Below the pieces are notes generated by a model. That model made no database searches, was not told where the DNA came from, and worked only from the letters and a program-made list of their open reading frames with translations. Of a DNA stretch of 64,000 bases, positions 1-12,343 are shown one piece after another (the stretch's first letter is position 1; every line of letters starts with the position of its first letter). The position numbers were made by a program, and so were the translations under genes. Origin of the DNA: Colletotrichum lupini (lineage: Eukaryota > Ascomycota > Sordariomycetes > Glomerellales > Glomerellaceae); contig NC_064676.1 of NCBI RefSeq assembly GCF_023278565.1, positions 7,688,001 to 7,752,000 of the forward strand. Direction: 5' to 3'.

Positions 1-1936
1 GTGAAAGTGAGGCAATCGACACATTTTTGCATTTGTTAAGGACGAGCACGCAGTGATCGCCACACGTTGGGCAGAGAGTAGGCCTATCTAGTTGTACGAC
101 CACCAATGCTTGCACGATTATTGTAAAGTAATGTGCCAATGGGAAGAATACTATAAGATATTCTTCGGTAGCTGAAAAGGATATATGCAGCCAAGGCTGA
201 TGAAATACCAGGCACCAGCTCGGTGGCAAGTCAAATTTCTGTTGCGTTCGAGATCTCTTTCAATCGTTTGACTTGCTGCGAGACACCTTAGAGCTTTGTT
301 GAGGGGAGTCGCTCGAGACCAAGTAGATTGGCGAAGTGGTTCAAACTCATTCAACCAAGCTTGAGCAGGTCAATTGGCTTTATGGGGCTCGTAGATACAC
401 GCGTACTCTGTAAGCAGTCCAAAGACATCACATGAAACACGTGAGAAAGAGAGTGGCACTTCTACTGCGCCCGAAGTTCTGGATTCAACCTACCTGCTTT
501 GAGGGGTCATTCGAGTGTGTTTCTCCCGCAAAGAATTGATAGACCCCGCTGCCGTAAATGGTTCATCCAGAGAGGTTGGTAAAGCATAATATCAACTCAA
601 CTTGATCGTGAGCGAGAAGAAATATCAGTATGATTTCTTGTTCTCTCATGATGGGTTAATTCTGCTGTGAATGTCGCCGTGCTCGGTTTACCCGTTAAGA
701 CAACGCTGGCCAGTCTGTAGTGAGCTATCACCAGGCTGGCTAGCCCCGAGGGCGTGCAGCTGACTGTCCTCCGGCTCTGCTAATGGGAGTACGCCATGAA
801 ACAAGAGGTGCCCCAGTTGTTGGCAAATGGCTCACGTGAGAGGACGTTGGATCGCATAGTGTAGTGTAACTATCACCCACAAATCTTTTGGACGGAGTGG
901 ACATTCTTAGATTCGGCATAGAAGAAAGCTTATGACTTTATATATCATCTTACAAACAGTACCACGGCACCTCATGGGGACGTTAGCTAAAGCGAGTCTT
1001 TCCCAGGAGTCTTCACAAATTAGAGTAAACTGAGGAAGGAATTTGAGGCCTTGAAAGTCACCGATAGCTCGACCGGCGGTGTGGGTCCAAGCCCCCGAGC
1101 CGCTCCGTCATCTCAATTTGGAAACGCCGAAGACACGGCAAATGGTGCCGATTTCCCACTCTCATGGCCCTAAGCTTATTGGAAGTTTCTAATTGAAGGG
1201 GATTTCTTAGTGATGTAGTCAAGATCTGGCGAACTCCGGAAAATGAGTACCACTAAGTTACACGGAACGATCATAGTTTAAGTAGCGAAGTCTATGGATT
1301 AGAAGAAGCCCTGGCTAGGAAGATGAAAGTAGGAAGAGTCGTCGGCAATTCCTTGTGAGCTGTAGGAACTATCAGGCATGCCAATTTCAGATAAACTCCT
1401 AATCCAAAAGGCAAAATTTAACCATGACGTCTAGCTAGAGAGCGGTGGAATCTTCGTTTCTGGTGATGGCGGGTTAGCGCCGAGGGGCTGGCCTGAATCT
1501 ACCAAATGAAAGAGCACTGGCGAGCTATTCATACCTTCGCATCTATTACTGAGGCTCCATACTTTACCAACTAAGAAGAAGACCAAGCCACACAAAGCTC
1601 CGCAGTCTTCTCGTAACTTTCGCACTTTAGCCACTGGCCTCGGTCCGCGTATTCGGTGAGTGTACCAAAGTCGAGTCCGAGGCCCTCGCGTTTCTCGGGT
1701 GAATCCACTCAAGATTGTCAACTCCGGCTTGGTTCATTTGCAAACTCGAATCAGGGACGACGAGTACGGCATGAAATCTGGGAATATTCAAAGCCACGGA
1801 AGAGAAGACGTTTGTATAACGCTAAGGTATTTGATCGCCTTCATTTCATTCTGTCTCTCACTCTAGCAACACGTTCGCTTGCCTCACCTTTGTCACTCCT
1901 TTTCATTTTCCATTCAGCTCATATAACACCACAGCC
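1..1936. other. Intergenic region, no gene seen
   Basis: No open frame here looks coding. The longest reading frames are under 100 codons, lack recognisable motifs and are not joined by convincing splice signals. Base composition is ordinary, without the RIP signature seen further right. The last part, from about 1850 to 1936, is pyrimidine-rich with CA-rich sequence just before the ATG at 1937, as expected for the 5' leader of the downstream glycosidase gene. Confidence 0.6.
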
Positions 1937-4490
1937 ATGCTGATGTCATCTAATACAGGAGCCCGGCTAGCTGGTATTATTTTCTGCCTATTGAGCTCAG
2001 TCGATGGTCGGCATGGGTCCCAGAGACACCGTCTTGCTCGGAAGTCAGCTTCTAGCTCGTCCACCAATGGAACCGTTGTCTTCGGCTCAAACGAGACTGC
2101 AGCCCTCACATCCGATGGGACAACTGCTTCTATCGTGGTCATCGACTATGGCCACAACGTTGAAGGCTTCCCTACATTCGAGGTCATCTCTACCTCTGGT
2201 GATACCTCGAGCTTCGAGATTTCCTTTGCAGAAAGCCAACCCGCGCTTGACTCATACATGGTGAATAGCTTGCTCCCATCAGTACCCTTGAGCCTGGGAA
2301 CGAAAAATAACTAATAAGAAACAGAGCGATGGTCCTCTACCTCTTGCGGCGGCAATGGATACCTACAGAGTGAACCAATACAACATCACCGCCCCCTCGA
2401 TCATCACAAACCGTCTCATCCAAGGCGCCTTGCGCTACCAGAAACTCAACCTGTCGTCCGCCGGCTCCCTTCAACTCCGCAACATCGGCGTCAAGCCCAC
2501 GACATCCACCACACCCGTGACGAAGCTCCCTGGATCCTTCGAATGCTCCGATGAAGATCTCACACGCATCTGGACAACTGGCGCGCGAACAGTCCAACTC
2601 ACCGAGATCCCCAAGCACTCCATCCCCGGCTTTTTACAAATCTCAGACGAAGGCGCCTACGCCGAAAGCCAGGCACCGCAAGGTCTAGCCGGTGCCGTGG
2701 CCGCTCAACTCCTCAACTACCGTCTCGATATTCAAGCCAAACCCGTCAAAGGCGGCTTCGGGGTCTCTGTCCTATGTGACACGCTCAACAACTGCATCTA
2801 CCTCTCCTTCAACTTAGACAGCCACACCATCACAGCCCACGCCGGCTCAACAAGCCTAGACACCCTCGTCGCAGCGTCCCCGTTACCCGTCAACACCACC
2901 CTTGGCATCTGGCACGCAGTCCACATCGACGTAGCAATGACCTCCATCATCGTAACTCTCGACAATCTCCCCGTCCTCAATCTTACCCAAACCTCCCGCT
3001 ACTTCGGCTCCTTTGGGTTCGGAGCCTCCTTCGGACACGCAGCCTACTTCCGCAACCTTACCGCCAGCACACCCACCGGCGAGACCATCTACACGAACCC
3101 GCTCACATCCCCTTCCTTCCTCCCAGACTTCATGATGGGCGCAAACCCGGCCGACACAATCGTAGACGGCTCCCGCCGCGACAGAATCGCCTACACGGGC
3201 GACCTCGACGTCGCCCTCGGCGCCGCCTTCGCAAGCACCTTTGGCACGTCCTTCATCGACGGCTCTCTAGACCTCCTGGGTTCCTACCAAGCTACACCAG
3301 GCTTCTTCATCCCCACCGCCAAGATCCAGCAAGCACCCCTGGGAGAACCCCTGAATACAAACCTCACAGGACTCATCGGCTACTCCTTCAACTTCCTCAG
3401 CGCCCTCGCCCAGAACTACGAGATGAGAGGAAACCTCACTTTCGCAAAGCAGTGGGCTCCAAAGGTCTCCAGAATGCTCGACTGGGCCGACTCCCAGACC
3501 CTCTCCAACGGCCTCTTCAACCTCGCAGACGAGTCCTTTGGCGGCGACTGGAACTACTACGACACACCGCAATCCGGTGTAGTCACAAAGTTCAACGCAG
3601 TCTACGCCTACGCTCTCCAACAATCCCTCCCCCTCCTACGAGACGCAGGTCTCAACACCACAGTCTACCAAACCCGCCTCGATAGCCTCCAGTCAGCAAT
3701 CAACACGAACCTCTGGAGCCCAGACCTAAACGCCTACGCCCTCTCCTCAACCTTGACAACCAGCTTCGCACAGGACGCAAACGCCCTCGCCATCCTAGCC
3801 GGTGTTCCCTCCTCGCCCAACACCACCGCCTCAATCCTCTCAACCCTCGCAAGAGACCTCATCCTCCCGGCCGGCCCCCTAGCCTTCTCAAATTCCACCA
3901 CATCCGCCGGCTTCGCGCAGAAAATCAGCCCTTACGCATCATCATACCACCTCCGCGCTGCATTCTCCGCCCGTGACGCATCCACAGCAATGACCCTCCT
4001 CAAGACCCTCTGGGCACCCATGGCCGACCCCCAACACGAGAATTACACAGGCTGCTTCTGGGAGACGCTGAACCCAGACGGCACACCCGGTCTAGGCGTC
4101 GTGACCTCCCTCTGTCACGGCTGGGCTGCAGGCCCAACGGCGGAATTAAGTCGGTACGTTTTGGGCATCCAGCCTACTGCGCCCGGGTTCGCGGAGTGGA
4201 AGGTTGAGCCGCAGACGTTGGGGTTGGAGTGGGCTAAGGGACGGTATCCGACTGTGCGTGGAGATATTGTTGTTGACTGGAGATTCGAGGGAGGGATGCT
4301 GAGGATGGGGGCTGAAAGTCCTACTGGGAGCAAGGGGACGATATACCTGCCGGAGCCGTTGGTGACGAGCCTTGAGGAGTCTGTCATTCGGGTGAATGGA
4401 GTTGTCAAGAATGGGACTCAGTTTGAGGTTAATGGAGGGGATGCATTTGTGCTTACGCAGGAACCTTTGGGCGCAGGATTGCTGGCTTGA
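1937..4490 (+). CDS. Secreted alpha-L-rhamnosidase-like (GH78-type) glycosidase
   Basis: Two exons, 1937-2260 and 2325-4490, are joined across a 64-bp intron (GTGAAT donor, CTAATAA branch, ACAG acceptor) to give 829 residues. The N terminus has a hydrophobic core (LAGIIFCLL, residues 11-19) consistent with a signal peptide. From about residue 150 the protein resembles the six-hairpin (alpha/alpha)6 glycosidase fold of fungal alpha-L-rhamnosidase-type enzymes, including a segment around DWNYYDTPQSGVVTKFNAVY. Such enzymes remove terminal rhamnose from plant polysaccharides or glycosides outside the cell. Residues of about 245-360 form a beta-rich, concanavalin-like stretch between the N-terminal part and the helical catalytic part. 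Many N-x-S/T sites fit a secreted glycoprotein. Family placement comes from memory of the fold. Exact substrate and catalytic residues were not assigned. Confidence 0.8.
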
Positions 4491-4758
4491 GACGTCCAGT
4501 CGAGCGTATATGTAACCCCAAGATGGACGAACGGCATCAATAGTAATAGTCACCATCAAGCCATCATCAACATATGTTAAAGTGAACAAGAAATCGATTC
4601 ATCAGCATCATTAAGTAAAGTCTCATCATCCATGCAGTGGTATACCCAAAGTCAGACAGCCAACCAACGACCAGAAGCAGCAAAACCCCCAACGCCGACC
4701 CATGACCTTAGTACTACACGGCCACATGGCCAGCCCGCAACATCTCTGCCACTCCCCT

Positions 4759-7700
4759 TTATGCCTGGAGCTGAACAACCCTGAAGCCCTCGGAGACAGT
4801 CTTGGTAATGTCCTCGTTTTTGTGCTGCAACAGCCCAAGAGCAAAGGCAACATCGTTCCATTGGCGCTCTGTCTCGCAGCGGGTAAGTCTGGCGGCAAGC
4901 TTCTCGGCCAGCTGTTTGGCGTGCTTGTCCTTCTCGACAAAGCCCAGGAGGAACCGGATGATTCTCCGGAAACTCTCCTCCTCTAGGCCCTTCTCGGCAG
5001 ACAGCAGGGAGAACATATCGACAAAGTGGTTGTAGACAGCGTTGTCCTTTGTGCTGAGCTCGGTGAAGAACATCCTCGCCAGATCAGCGATGCGACGGTC
5101 CTCATCCTCAAGGCACTTGGCCATCTCGCCCAGCTGACCCTTAACCTTGACTTGACCGGCCAGAATGAGGAATGTGAGCGTCATCAAGCATGTGCGCTTA
5201 ACAGACTGGTCCTTGTCCGCCAGACGACGGTACAGGAAGTCGGTGTTCTCGTCGATGAGGTGGTTGAAGCACACAGCCATGTCGCCGAGAGCGATGACGG
5301 CGTTGGAACGAACTGTAGCGTCGGCTGAGCGCTCCATGATGGTGATGAGGAGGGGGAGGTTGGCCTCGCAGTATTCCGAGCTAACGCACATGAGCTTGGC
5401 CAAGCAAAGAGTTGCGGCGGCCTGCAGTCCCTTGTCGGCATATGTGGTGTTGTTGGCGCAGATTTCAGACACTAGAGGTCCGAATTGTGCCAACAGAGAC
5501 TCGGGCCCAAACAAAAGCTCCCGCTCACGAATGTGCGCCATGGCTTCGGTAAAATCATCTTCAGTCGTGCCACCAATCAAGTCCAGGTCATCGGGCTCGT
5601 CCTTCTTGCCCGCCTGAGCCGTGGACTTGTCTGCGGTCTTCTCCTTCTCCTGCTCCTGCTTACGGCGCTTGAAATCGAGCTCGCAGAGTTCAAGGTGCAC
5701 AATCTGCTTAATGGCAACATGGCCAACGATGAAAAGAAGCTGGGATAAGCCGACAGCCGCGTCTCGCTTCTTTGGCTGAGGTGCCGGAGCAACAATTGTC
5801 TCGTTACCATCCTCGTCGACGGAAACGGAGTCGGCCTCGTCTCGTGAGACTGGGCGGGAGCTGGGCTGGGAGCTTGCTTGCGACGCTGAGCGTGACCGGG
5901 GAGCGGCAAAGACTTGCTTTGTCTTATGGCGAATGATATCGGAGCAGAGAGTATCAGGGTGCTTAGAGATGGCGTAAATCGCGTTAATGGCCTGCTCAGC
6001 GACACCATACCACTCCTTGCTCTCAGATGGGACCTCGGTAATGGAAGCCAGCTTTGACAAGACAGCGTGGTCATTCGGCAGTCTAGAGAACTTTACGGTA
6101 GACTCCTTTGCTTGACGACCAGTAGGGTTGATTCGACGAAGGGCAATGCAAGTGTACTTGGCCAGCTGGAGATCAGCACGGCCATGGGAACCTAGACCAG
6201 TGCGCAGCATAGTTTCCATCTCTCCAACAACAATCTCGGGGTTGGCAGTCGCCAGCATACCAAGCACAATGATGGCACCGCGACGTTGCGTCCTGGAAAT
6301 CTCGCGCTTTTGCACGCCGTAAACCTGCCAGAGCTTGGCAATAACGATTTCGGGAACCAGGCCTTGCTTCATCATGGTGCTGAGGAGTTGCTCCAGCGAT
6401 GTCAACTCGGCGGGAGTCGCGCCAAATGTCAGACTGATCATGTTGCGGGCGATGAAGTTGGCCGCATCATTTGAGGTGAAGGAGTCGGGTGCCTCGAAGA
6501 ACAGACGCTTGTAGACATCAATGAGATGGCTCTGAACACCCTTGCCCTCATCACTGTTGCCCTTGGTCCAGATGAGACGCAACATGCGTCGGATGCCGAC
6601 CTTGTTCTGCTCAATGTTGTAGGCGTCACCAACTTCAAAGTAGTCCATGGCCTCGATGACCTCGCTCTTGTTGCGTGAGCCCAGAAGCTGGCAGACAGTG
6701 CCGGTAGCTTCGTGAAGGACGTCGATGAACTTCAAGGCCTCGGAGTAGTATCGCTTGGTAAGGGTAAGCTTCTCGATGGCCTCGGATGTGGCGGCCTCTT
6801 CGCGGGCCTTGCGGACGGCCTCGAACTTTTGCTCGTCGGACATGGGCGCGGGCTTCTGGGGCGACTGCTCAATCTGTGTCGCATCGTCAAGCAGTTGCTG
6901 ATCAACAGTGGTGTCGGCACCTTCGCCGAGCCCTGGTGCGCCTTCGGGCGGCTGGAGCGCATTCAACTCCTCGTCCACCTTGTCAAGACGCGCCTGCCAC
7001 TCCTTGCGGGAAAGCTGAGCGCCGTGCATGACTGTGAAGGGGTGTGTCTTGATAAGAGCACCCAGAAGCTTAATGGCGTTCCTCCTGACGTGACTGCTCT
7101 TGTCTTCGAGGCTGCGGCACGCCATTTCGGCAGCGCGTTGTCGTCGCTTGGGGAACTTTTGTTCGAGGTCGCATAGCTTGACGTAGACTTGGATGGCTCT
7201 ACATCTGCAATAGGGGTTGATATCGAGGAAGCGCTCCTCCAAGACGTCGAAGAAGGCGTTGAGTTGAGACTTGTGGTTCTCGCCGCGCTCGTCCTGCTTG
7301 ACCAGGTGGGCAACCATGTTTCCGCAGACCTCGATTAGAGAGCAGCGTAGCGTGTAAGACTTTGAGATTTGGTTAGCAACGCTCCACTGGCATGCGAATG
7401 GGGAGGAAATTACCTCGCTGTCTAATTGTTTTGCAAGCATGGTCATTTGCTTGATGACCAGTCTGGGGGCTAGCTCAGAGAGCTTGACGATGAACTGCGA
7501 GACAGACTTGGGTCCCTTGGTGTCGTTGGAGTTGAACTCCTTGTTACTGAGTTCGCGGAGGATTTCATCGGCAAGCTGAGGGTAGTCGTAGGTCTCGGCG
7601 AGGATGTGGAGGAACTCAGCCATGGGCTCGGAAAGGTGCTCGAAGTATGTGAGGTTCTGGACGATGGAAATCTGGGCGGCTGTTGGGAGTTAGCATGAGT

Positions 7701-8596
7701 GCGCAAGAAAGCGCCGTAGGGAACGACGAACCGTATGCGTGGCCGTGGTGCTTGACGGCGATGCAGAGCACCTTGAATGCGTGCATGCGGATGGATGTGC
7801 TCTTGACGCGCTGTTCGCTCTCGAGGACCATGTAGACGGGTCGGGTCAACAGGCCGATGAAGGTATCCCTTTCGGAGGTTGTGAGGAAGATCTTGGTTAG
7901 CTTAAGCTTGAGGACTTTGCTCATGATGTCGAGAGCAGACTGCAGTTGGGTGGCCGAGTCCCATACGCCGTCCTTGTCTCTTGGCGCATTCTTCTTTGGC
8001 TTGCCGCGACCTCTTGCGACTGGTGCGGTTGAGGACTTTTCGGCGGCCTTTGTCTCGACAGCGGCGATGGTCCACTGCAAGAGGAAGCCGTAGATCTCGA
8101 GAAGCTGCTTGTGGTGGGCGAGTGTCTCCTGTTCGTCGGGAGACTCGAGGTCGTGGTTTATCGCATCACCCTCGGCTGCCAGACCTGACATGATCAAGTC
8201 GAAGATCTTGCTGAGAACCTGTGGCGGGAGGAAGGCGGTGTACCTAGAGGAGTTGAATAGCTCAGAATGGCGTTCTTTACGGGACCTGGAAGTAGAAGAC
8301 GAAGAGGAAAAGGTGGACAACAAAAGAGAGGGATCTGAAGGATGAGGGGAGACGGGTGCGCACTTTAGGAGGAACTGCAGTGAGTCGAGATGGGCACTGC
8401 GGGTGATGGCCTCGGGGTTCTCGGCGACGGCATCAACGATGGGGTTGAGAACCGGGTTGATGACAGCGGCGGTAAGGCCTTCGGGATCATTTTCGTAGTC
8501 GAAGAGTGAGCCGTCGGCTTCTGGGGTTGGAATACTGGCGGGATCGCTCATGTAATGCTTGAGCGCATCGTTGATATCGAATGCGACCGAGTCCAT
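4759..8596 (-). CDS. CND1: Condensin complex subunit 1 (Cnd1/Ycs4/NCAPD2)
   Basis: Exons 8596-8364, 8243-7732, 7679-7414 and 7359-4759 encode about 1203 residues. Introns are 8244-8363 (120 bp), 7680-7731 (52 bp, GCTAAC branch, CAG acceptor) and 7360-7413 (54 bp). The last intron is in frame and stop-free, so it could be mistaken for 18 codons. Cnd1 is the HEAT-repeat, non-SMC subunit of condensin that helps compact and segregate mitotic chromosomes. The N-terminal condensin region is near residues 70-230. The conserved C-terminal Cnd1 domain is at about 975-1130, with TVRSNAVIALGDMAVCFNHL and RRIADLARMFFTELS. An acidic and lysine-rich linker (KRRKQEQEKEK) precedes it. The start at 8596 is chosen for its good context (GCAGCCATGG) and the family-like MDSVAFDIND; an in-frame ATG at 8680 would add 28 residues. 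It converges on the GH78-like gene 268 bp away. Confidence 0.92.
7360..7413 (-). other. In-frame 54-bp intron of the condensin gene
   Basis: The minus strand reads GAG then GTAATTTCC, with GCTAACC near the end and CAAAG before TCTTAC. Length is a multiple of three and no stop occurs, so the open frame runs through it. Removing it joins KQLDSE to SYTLRC, which matches my memory of the continuous family sequence. The retained version would insert 18 unconserved residues. Confidence 0.8.
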
Positions 8597-9705
8597 GGCT
8601 GCGGTCTGGTCGAGGTGTGCGCACCCAGCGACGTGACGCGATGGAGAGGCGGGGAGGAGGGGAGAGAAGATGGAAATCAAAAGGACGAAATAGAACGAGA
8701 GGAGGGGTCAAGGTCAAGGTCAGTCGGTGTCTGTGGCCAGCCGTGGTGTTCTCGTGTGGCCTGGTGTGGTGTTGTGTTGCAAGTTGCTGGTGGGTTAGTA
8801 ATGCACAGCGCCAAAAGAGGAAGGGAAAGAAGGCGAAGGAAGCGCAAAAAAACGGCCTGTGATGTTGACGATGTGTTTTGGCCTGGCTTGGGTGTGTAAT
8901 CCGTCAGTGTACTTTGTAAAGTAAGTAGGTAATTAATTAGCAGATGGGAGAGTGGAGGTGGGATGAATGAGCCTAGCAACCAAGTGGGAATTTGTTTATT
9001 GTTTTCTTTTGCGCTCCGACGCGACCGGCAGTGTCTGGCAGTTCCATCTGCCACTTCTTGGGGGGGGAAGTCACTTTTTTCTGAGGTGCGGGGTCAAAAT
9101 AAGCGAGATGATTGGTCAGCGGACTGTTTTTCAGGGGACCATCACACTGACCACGGCCGCTGTGCCCCTCCATTGCTCCTGTTTGGTGCCATTTGGGTCC
9201 ATTCGGGGCTCATCCTGGGACCACCCGCGATGTACCTTTTAGGTGGTAGATACCTAGGTACCTTACTTGTACTCGGGGCAAGCCGCAAAAGGACGAATGC
9301 GAAGAGAGCCCAGAGAGAAAAAAGAGCCCGCCGACGTGCATCACATGGGACGCACCAGACCAAAAGAAATCCCAAAAGATTCCCACCTTCACCTATTCAC
9401 CTGCTCACCTGCTGCCAGATGCAAAGAAAAAGAAATTCCAAAAAACAAGAAGCGTCCAATTATACCCTTGGTCACCTCCCAAGACACCCAGACACCTCAC
9501 CATACATCAGTCCTTGCCTTGTACGCCGCAGCTGCAGACTGCAGAGCACCTACCTATCTCAGGACCTCAGGTACCTCTACCTCGCTATACCTACGTCGCC
9601 GTACCAATCCGTTCGTACTGGACAGCAAAGAAGTCGACTGTTGTCCAAACTCTACCGAATAATACAACAAACCATTCTCTCAATTCCCTTCCACCACAGC
9701 CTCGG
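8597..9705. promoter_or_regulatory. Divergent promoter region, condensin / Cdc7-type kinase
   Basis: This 1.1-kb non-coding stretch separates two divergently transcribed cell-cycle genes. It includes a G-run near 9060, an ACCTAGGTACCT motif near 9250 and AC-rich leader sequence before 9706. No clear TATA box was found on either side. A shared promoter for two chromosome-cycle genes is suggested by the arrangement only. Short open frames here have no coding features. Confidence 0.5.
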
Positions 9706-11710
9706 ATGACGCAGTGTACGACCCAGCGAGATTCCTCAGCTGGCCTCACTCAACCCAACCTGGATGCCATCGATCAATTGACTCGCTTTGGCCAGACCCT
9801 CGACGTCCAGGCCTGGCACCGGCACGGTTGGGCAACAACACCAACACCAACTCCGCCGCCACAACACCAAAGCCGCCAGACACACCACCCTCCTCCTCCT
9901 CCACAACCACCACAAACACAATCACAACCACCGCACCAACAACACCAAAGCTTTCTGCAGCAAAACTCTCAACACCACCACCACCATCACCAAACTCAAT
10001 CACGCACCCATCACTCACAGTCATACCAAGCTTCTTCAACGACAGTCCCAGCCCTAGACACTGTCTCGAACCGTACACGCGCGCCCTCTCCCTTCCATGC
10101 CCCGGCACTCACCTCTACCGCCCCGGCAGACGTGCGATTGGCCCACCGCCCCATGACCGCAGAGTCGAGACCACAGCAGCACTCCATGGCCACTGCCACT
10201 GCCACTGCCACGCGCAAACGCAGCCGCGACGACTTTGAAATCCACCAAGATCCCCCCCACGCCCGCACAGAAGACACCGAGATGATGGCCGAGTCCGAAC
10301 AACACACCGAAGAGGTCGAGGACGACGAGGACGAGGTCGAGGCTGAGGATCCCTCCGACGAGAGCTCCGATGAAGACGAGGTAGTCGACACGGGTGTCCA
10401 ACGCGACATGGACCGTTTACAAGATACCTTTCCCGGTTTCCCCCAAAGATATCGCCTAATCAAGAGGATCGGTGAAGGTATGTCACTCTCATGCTGCTCT
10501 CCCCGTCTGTTGTTTCTTACCAACACCCCCGCTCCTCTCTGTAGGCACCTTCTCGACAGTCTACAAGGCAGAAGACCTCCAATACGAATTCTATGATAAT
10601 AGCTGGGATCTCGAAGAGAAGGACAATCTCGCTGCAAAGTGGACATCCCCGCCTCTGAAGCCCAACGCCAGCAACACCTCAGTAACCCGCGAACGTCGCC
10701 GCGCCCGATACGTCGCCATCAAAAAGATCTACGTCACCTCGAGCCCCAACCGCATCCTCAACGAGCTCGAGCTCCTCCACGACCTGAGAAACTGTGCCGC
10801 CGTCTGCCCCCTGATCACAGCCTTCCGGTCCACGGATCAGGTCATTGCTATACTGCCCTACTTCCGCCATGAGGACTTCCGCGATTACTTCCGCCAGATG
10901 AAGGTCTCTGACATGGCCATCTACCTCCGCAGCCTGTTCACCGCCCTCAAGGCTGTCCACGAGCACAAGATTCTCCACCGCGATATAAAACCAACAAATT
11001 TCCTCTACGACCCTCAGTCGCGACGCGGTGTGCTGGTCGACTTTGGTCTCGCTGAACGCGAAGGTTCTGACAGCAAACCTTGTCTCTGCCACGAGAGCAA
11101 AGACGTCCGCAAGCAGAGAATCACCAACAGCGCGGCGTCCCAAAACGGCCCTCAACAGGGCTACCCCAAGACAGATACTCGGCCGTCCAGAAGGGCGAAC
11201 CGTGCTGGCACGAGAGGTTTCCGTGCCCCCGAGGTGCTTTTCAAGTGCACCGAGCAGACGACCAAGATCGATATCTGGTCAGCCGGGGTTATCCTTTTGA
11301 CAATCATGAGCAAGCGATTCCCCTTTTTCAACAGCGCCGACGACGTCGAGGCCATGATTGAGATCGCCACCATCTTTGGTGTCAAGCGTATGAAGCAGTC
11401 TGGCCTCCTCCACGGCTGCATGTTCGAGACCAACATTCCCACCGTCGGCAACGCAGGATTCTCGCTGGGAAAGATCATTCTCTGGTCTACGTGCCGCACC
11501 GATGGCGGTAAAGACGGTCAGCCTGGCATTCCCCTGACAGACGAGGAGAAGCTGGCCGTCGATTTCCTGGAGCGATGCATGGAGCTCGATCCTGCTCGAC
11601 GCATCAGTGCCAAGGATGCGTTGGAGCACGAGTTCCTACGGGAGCCTAAGCCCAAGCAGTCGGTCGAGGTGGATCACGATGACGACGAGATGGATATGCT
11701 AGAGGCGTAA
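9706..11710 (+). CDS. CDC7: Cdc7/Hsk1-type cell-cycle protein kinase (DDK catalytic subunit)
   Basis: Exons 9706-10477 and 10545-11710 are separated by a 67-bp intron that splits the glycine loop codon and encode 645 residues. Cdc7, with its Dbf4 partner, phosphorylates the MCM helicase to fire replication origins in the nucleus. Visible kinase features are the glycine loop GEGTFSTVY (about 256-264), the VAIKK lysine, HRDIKPTN with catalytic Asp404, DFG at 423-425, and an APE-like RAPEVLFK. The inserts after the glycine loop and after DFG (with a CLCHESKD patch) are typical of Cdc7. The first 240 residues are low-complexity, Gln/His/Pro/Thr-rich with a His run, followed by an acidic tract (EEVEDDEDEVEAEDPSDE). 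The frame stays open upstream to an ATG at 9514, which would add 64 residues. The start at 9706 is preferred because the upstream part looks like leader sequence. Confidence 0.9.
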
Positions 11711-12343
11711 TGATAATGTTTTTTGACACCAAAGGAAAAGAAAGATTTCGACACCAATGGTGAGTGATTTAGGCCACATTAAGTGAGGAATGGATGGTTG
11801 ATGGAGTCAGACAATTATATGTATAAACACTGGACGAACATATGGGATTTGGGAGTACAGAGGTAGGCATATGCCTGAAGGTGGTGGAGAGGCAAGGGCT
11901 TGGGAAAAGCATGCATCATGTTGAGCGGCATAAGACACACGGAACACGCATATACAAAGGGCAAAACGAGACGAGTAGACGTAAAAAGTAATACCATTTC
12001 AAATCGTATCCCGTCCGCCTTATGGAAAACCCAGACACGCCACTAAACATAAGATCCCTGGATATCATCAAAGCCATGAACTTTTTGATTTTGGAAGAGC
12101 CTTTCGTTTTTTTATTCGTCAAACTCCTTGGAGGTCGGATCATTATGTAAAAATGAAGAACCGTTTCCCTTGGCCCTTTTCCCGTGCACCCGCAAAGCTT
12201 TTGAGCTGCGGGTGACACATTCGCAGAACGCCGTCCGCTTGATGACCCGTGACTATCTCATGTAGCCATCATTGTATTTTACCCCCCAAAGAGTGCTGCA
12301 CATCATCCGTCCAAGAGTTGGTATGATTTGGATTTGACTGAAC
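11711..12343. other. Convergent intergenic region with 3' UTRs
   Basis: This stretch lies between the kinase stop and the ribosomal protein stop, which converge. Both sides are moderately AT-rich, as expected for 3' untranslated and polyadenylation sequence. No gene or structured RNA was recognised. Confidence 0.6.

Noticed and set aside
1431..1943. Overlapping frames on both strands upstream of the GH78-like gene
   Set aside because: Under 100 codons, mutually overlapping, no motif and no splice partners.
8597..8680. 28-residue N-terminal extension of condensin subunit 1
   Set aside because: The ATG at 8596 has much better context, and MDSVAFDIND looks like the family start.
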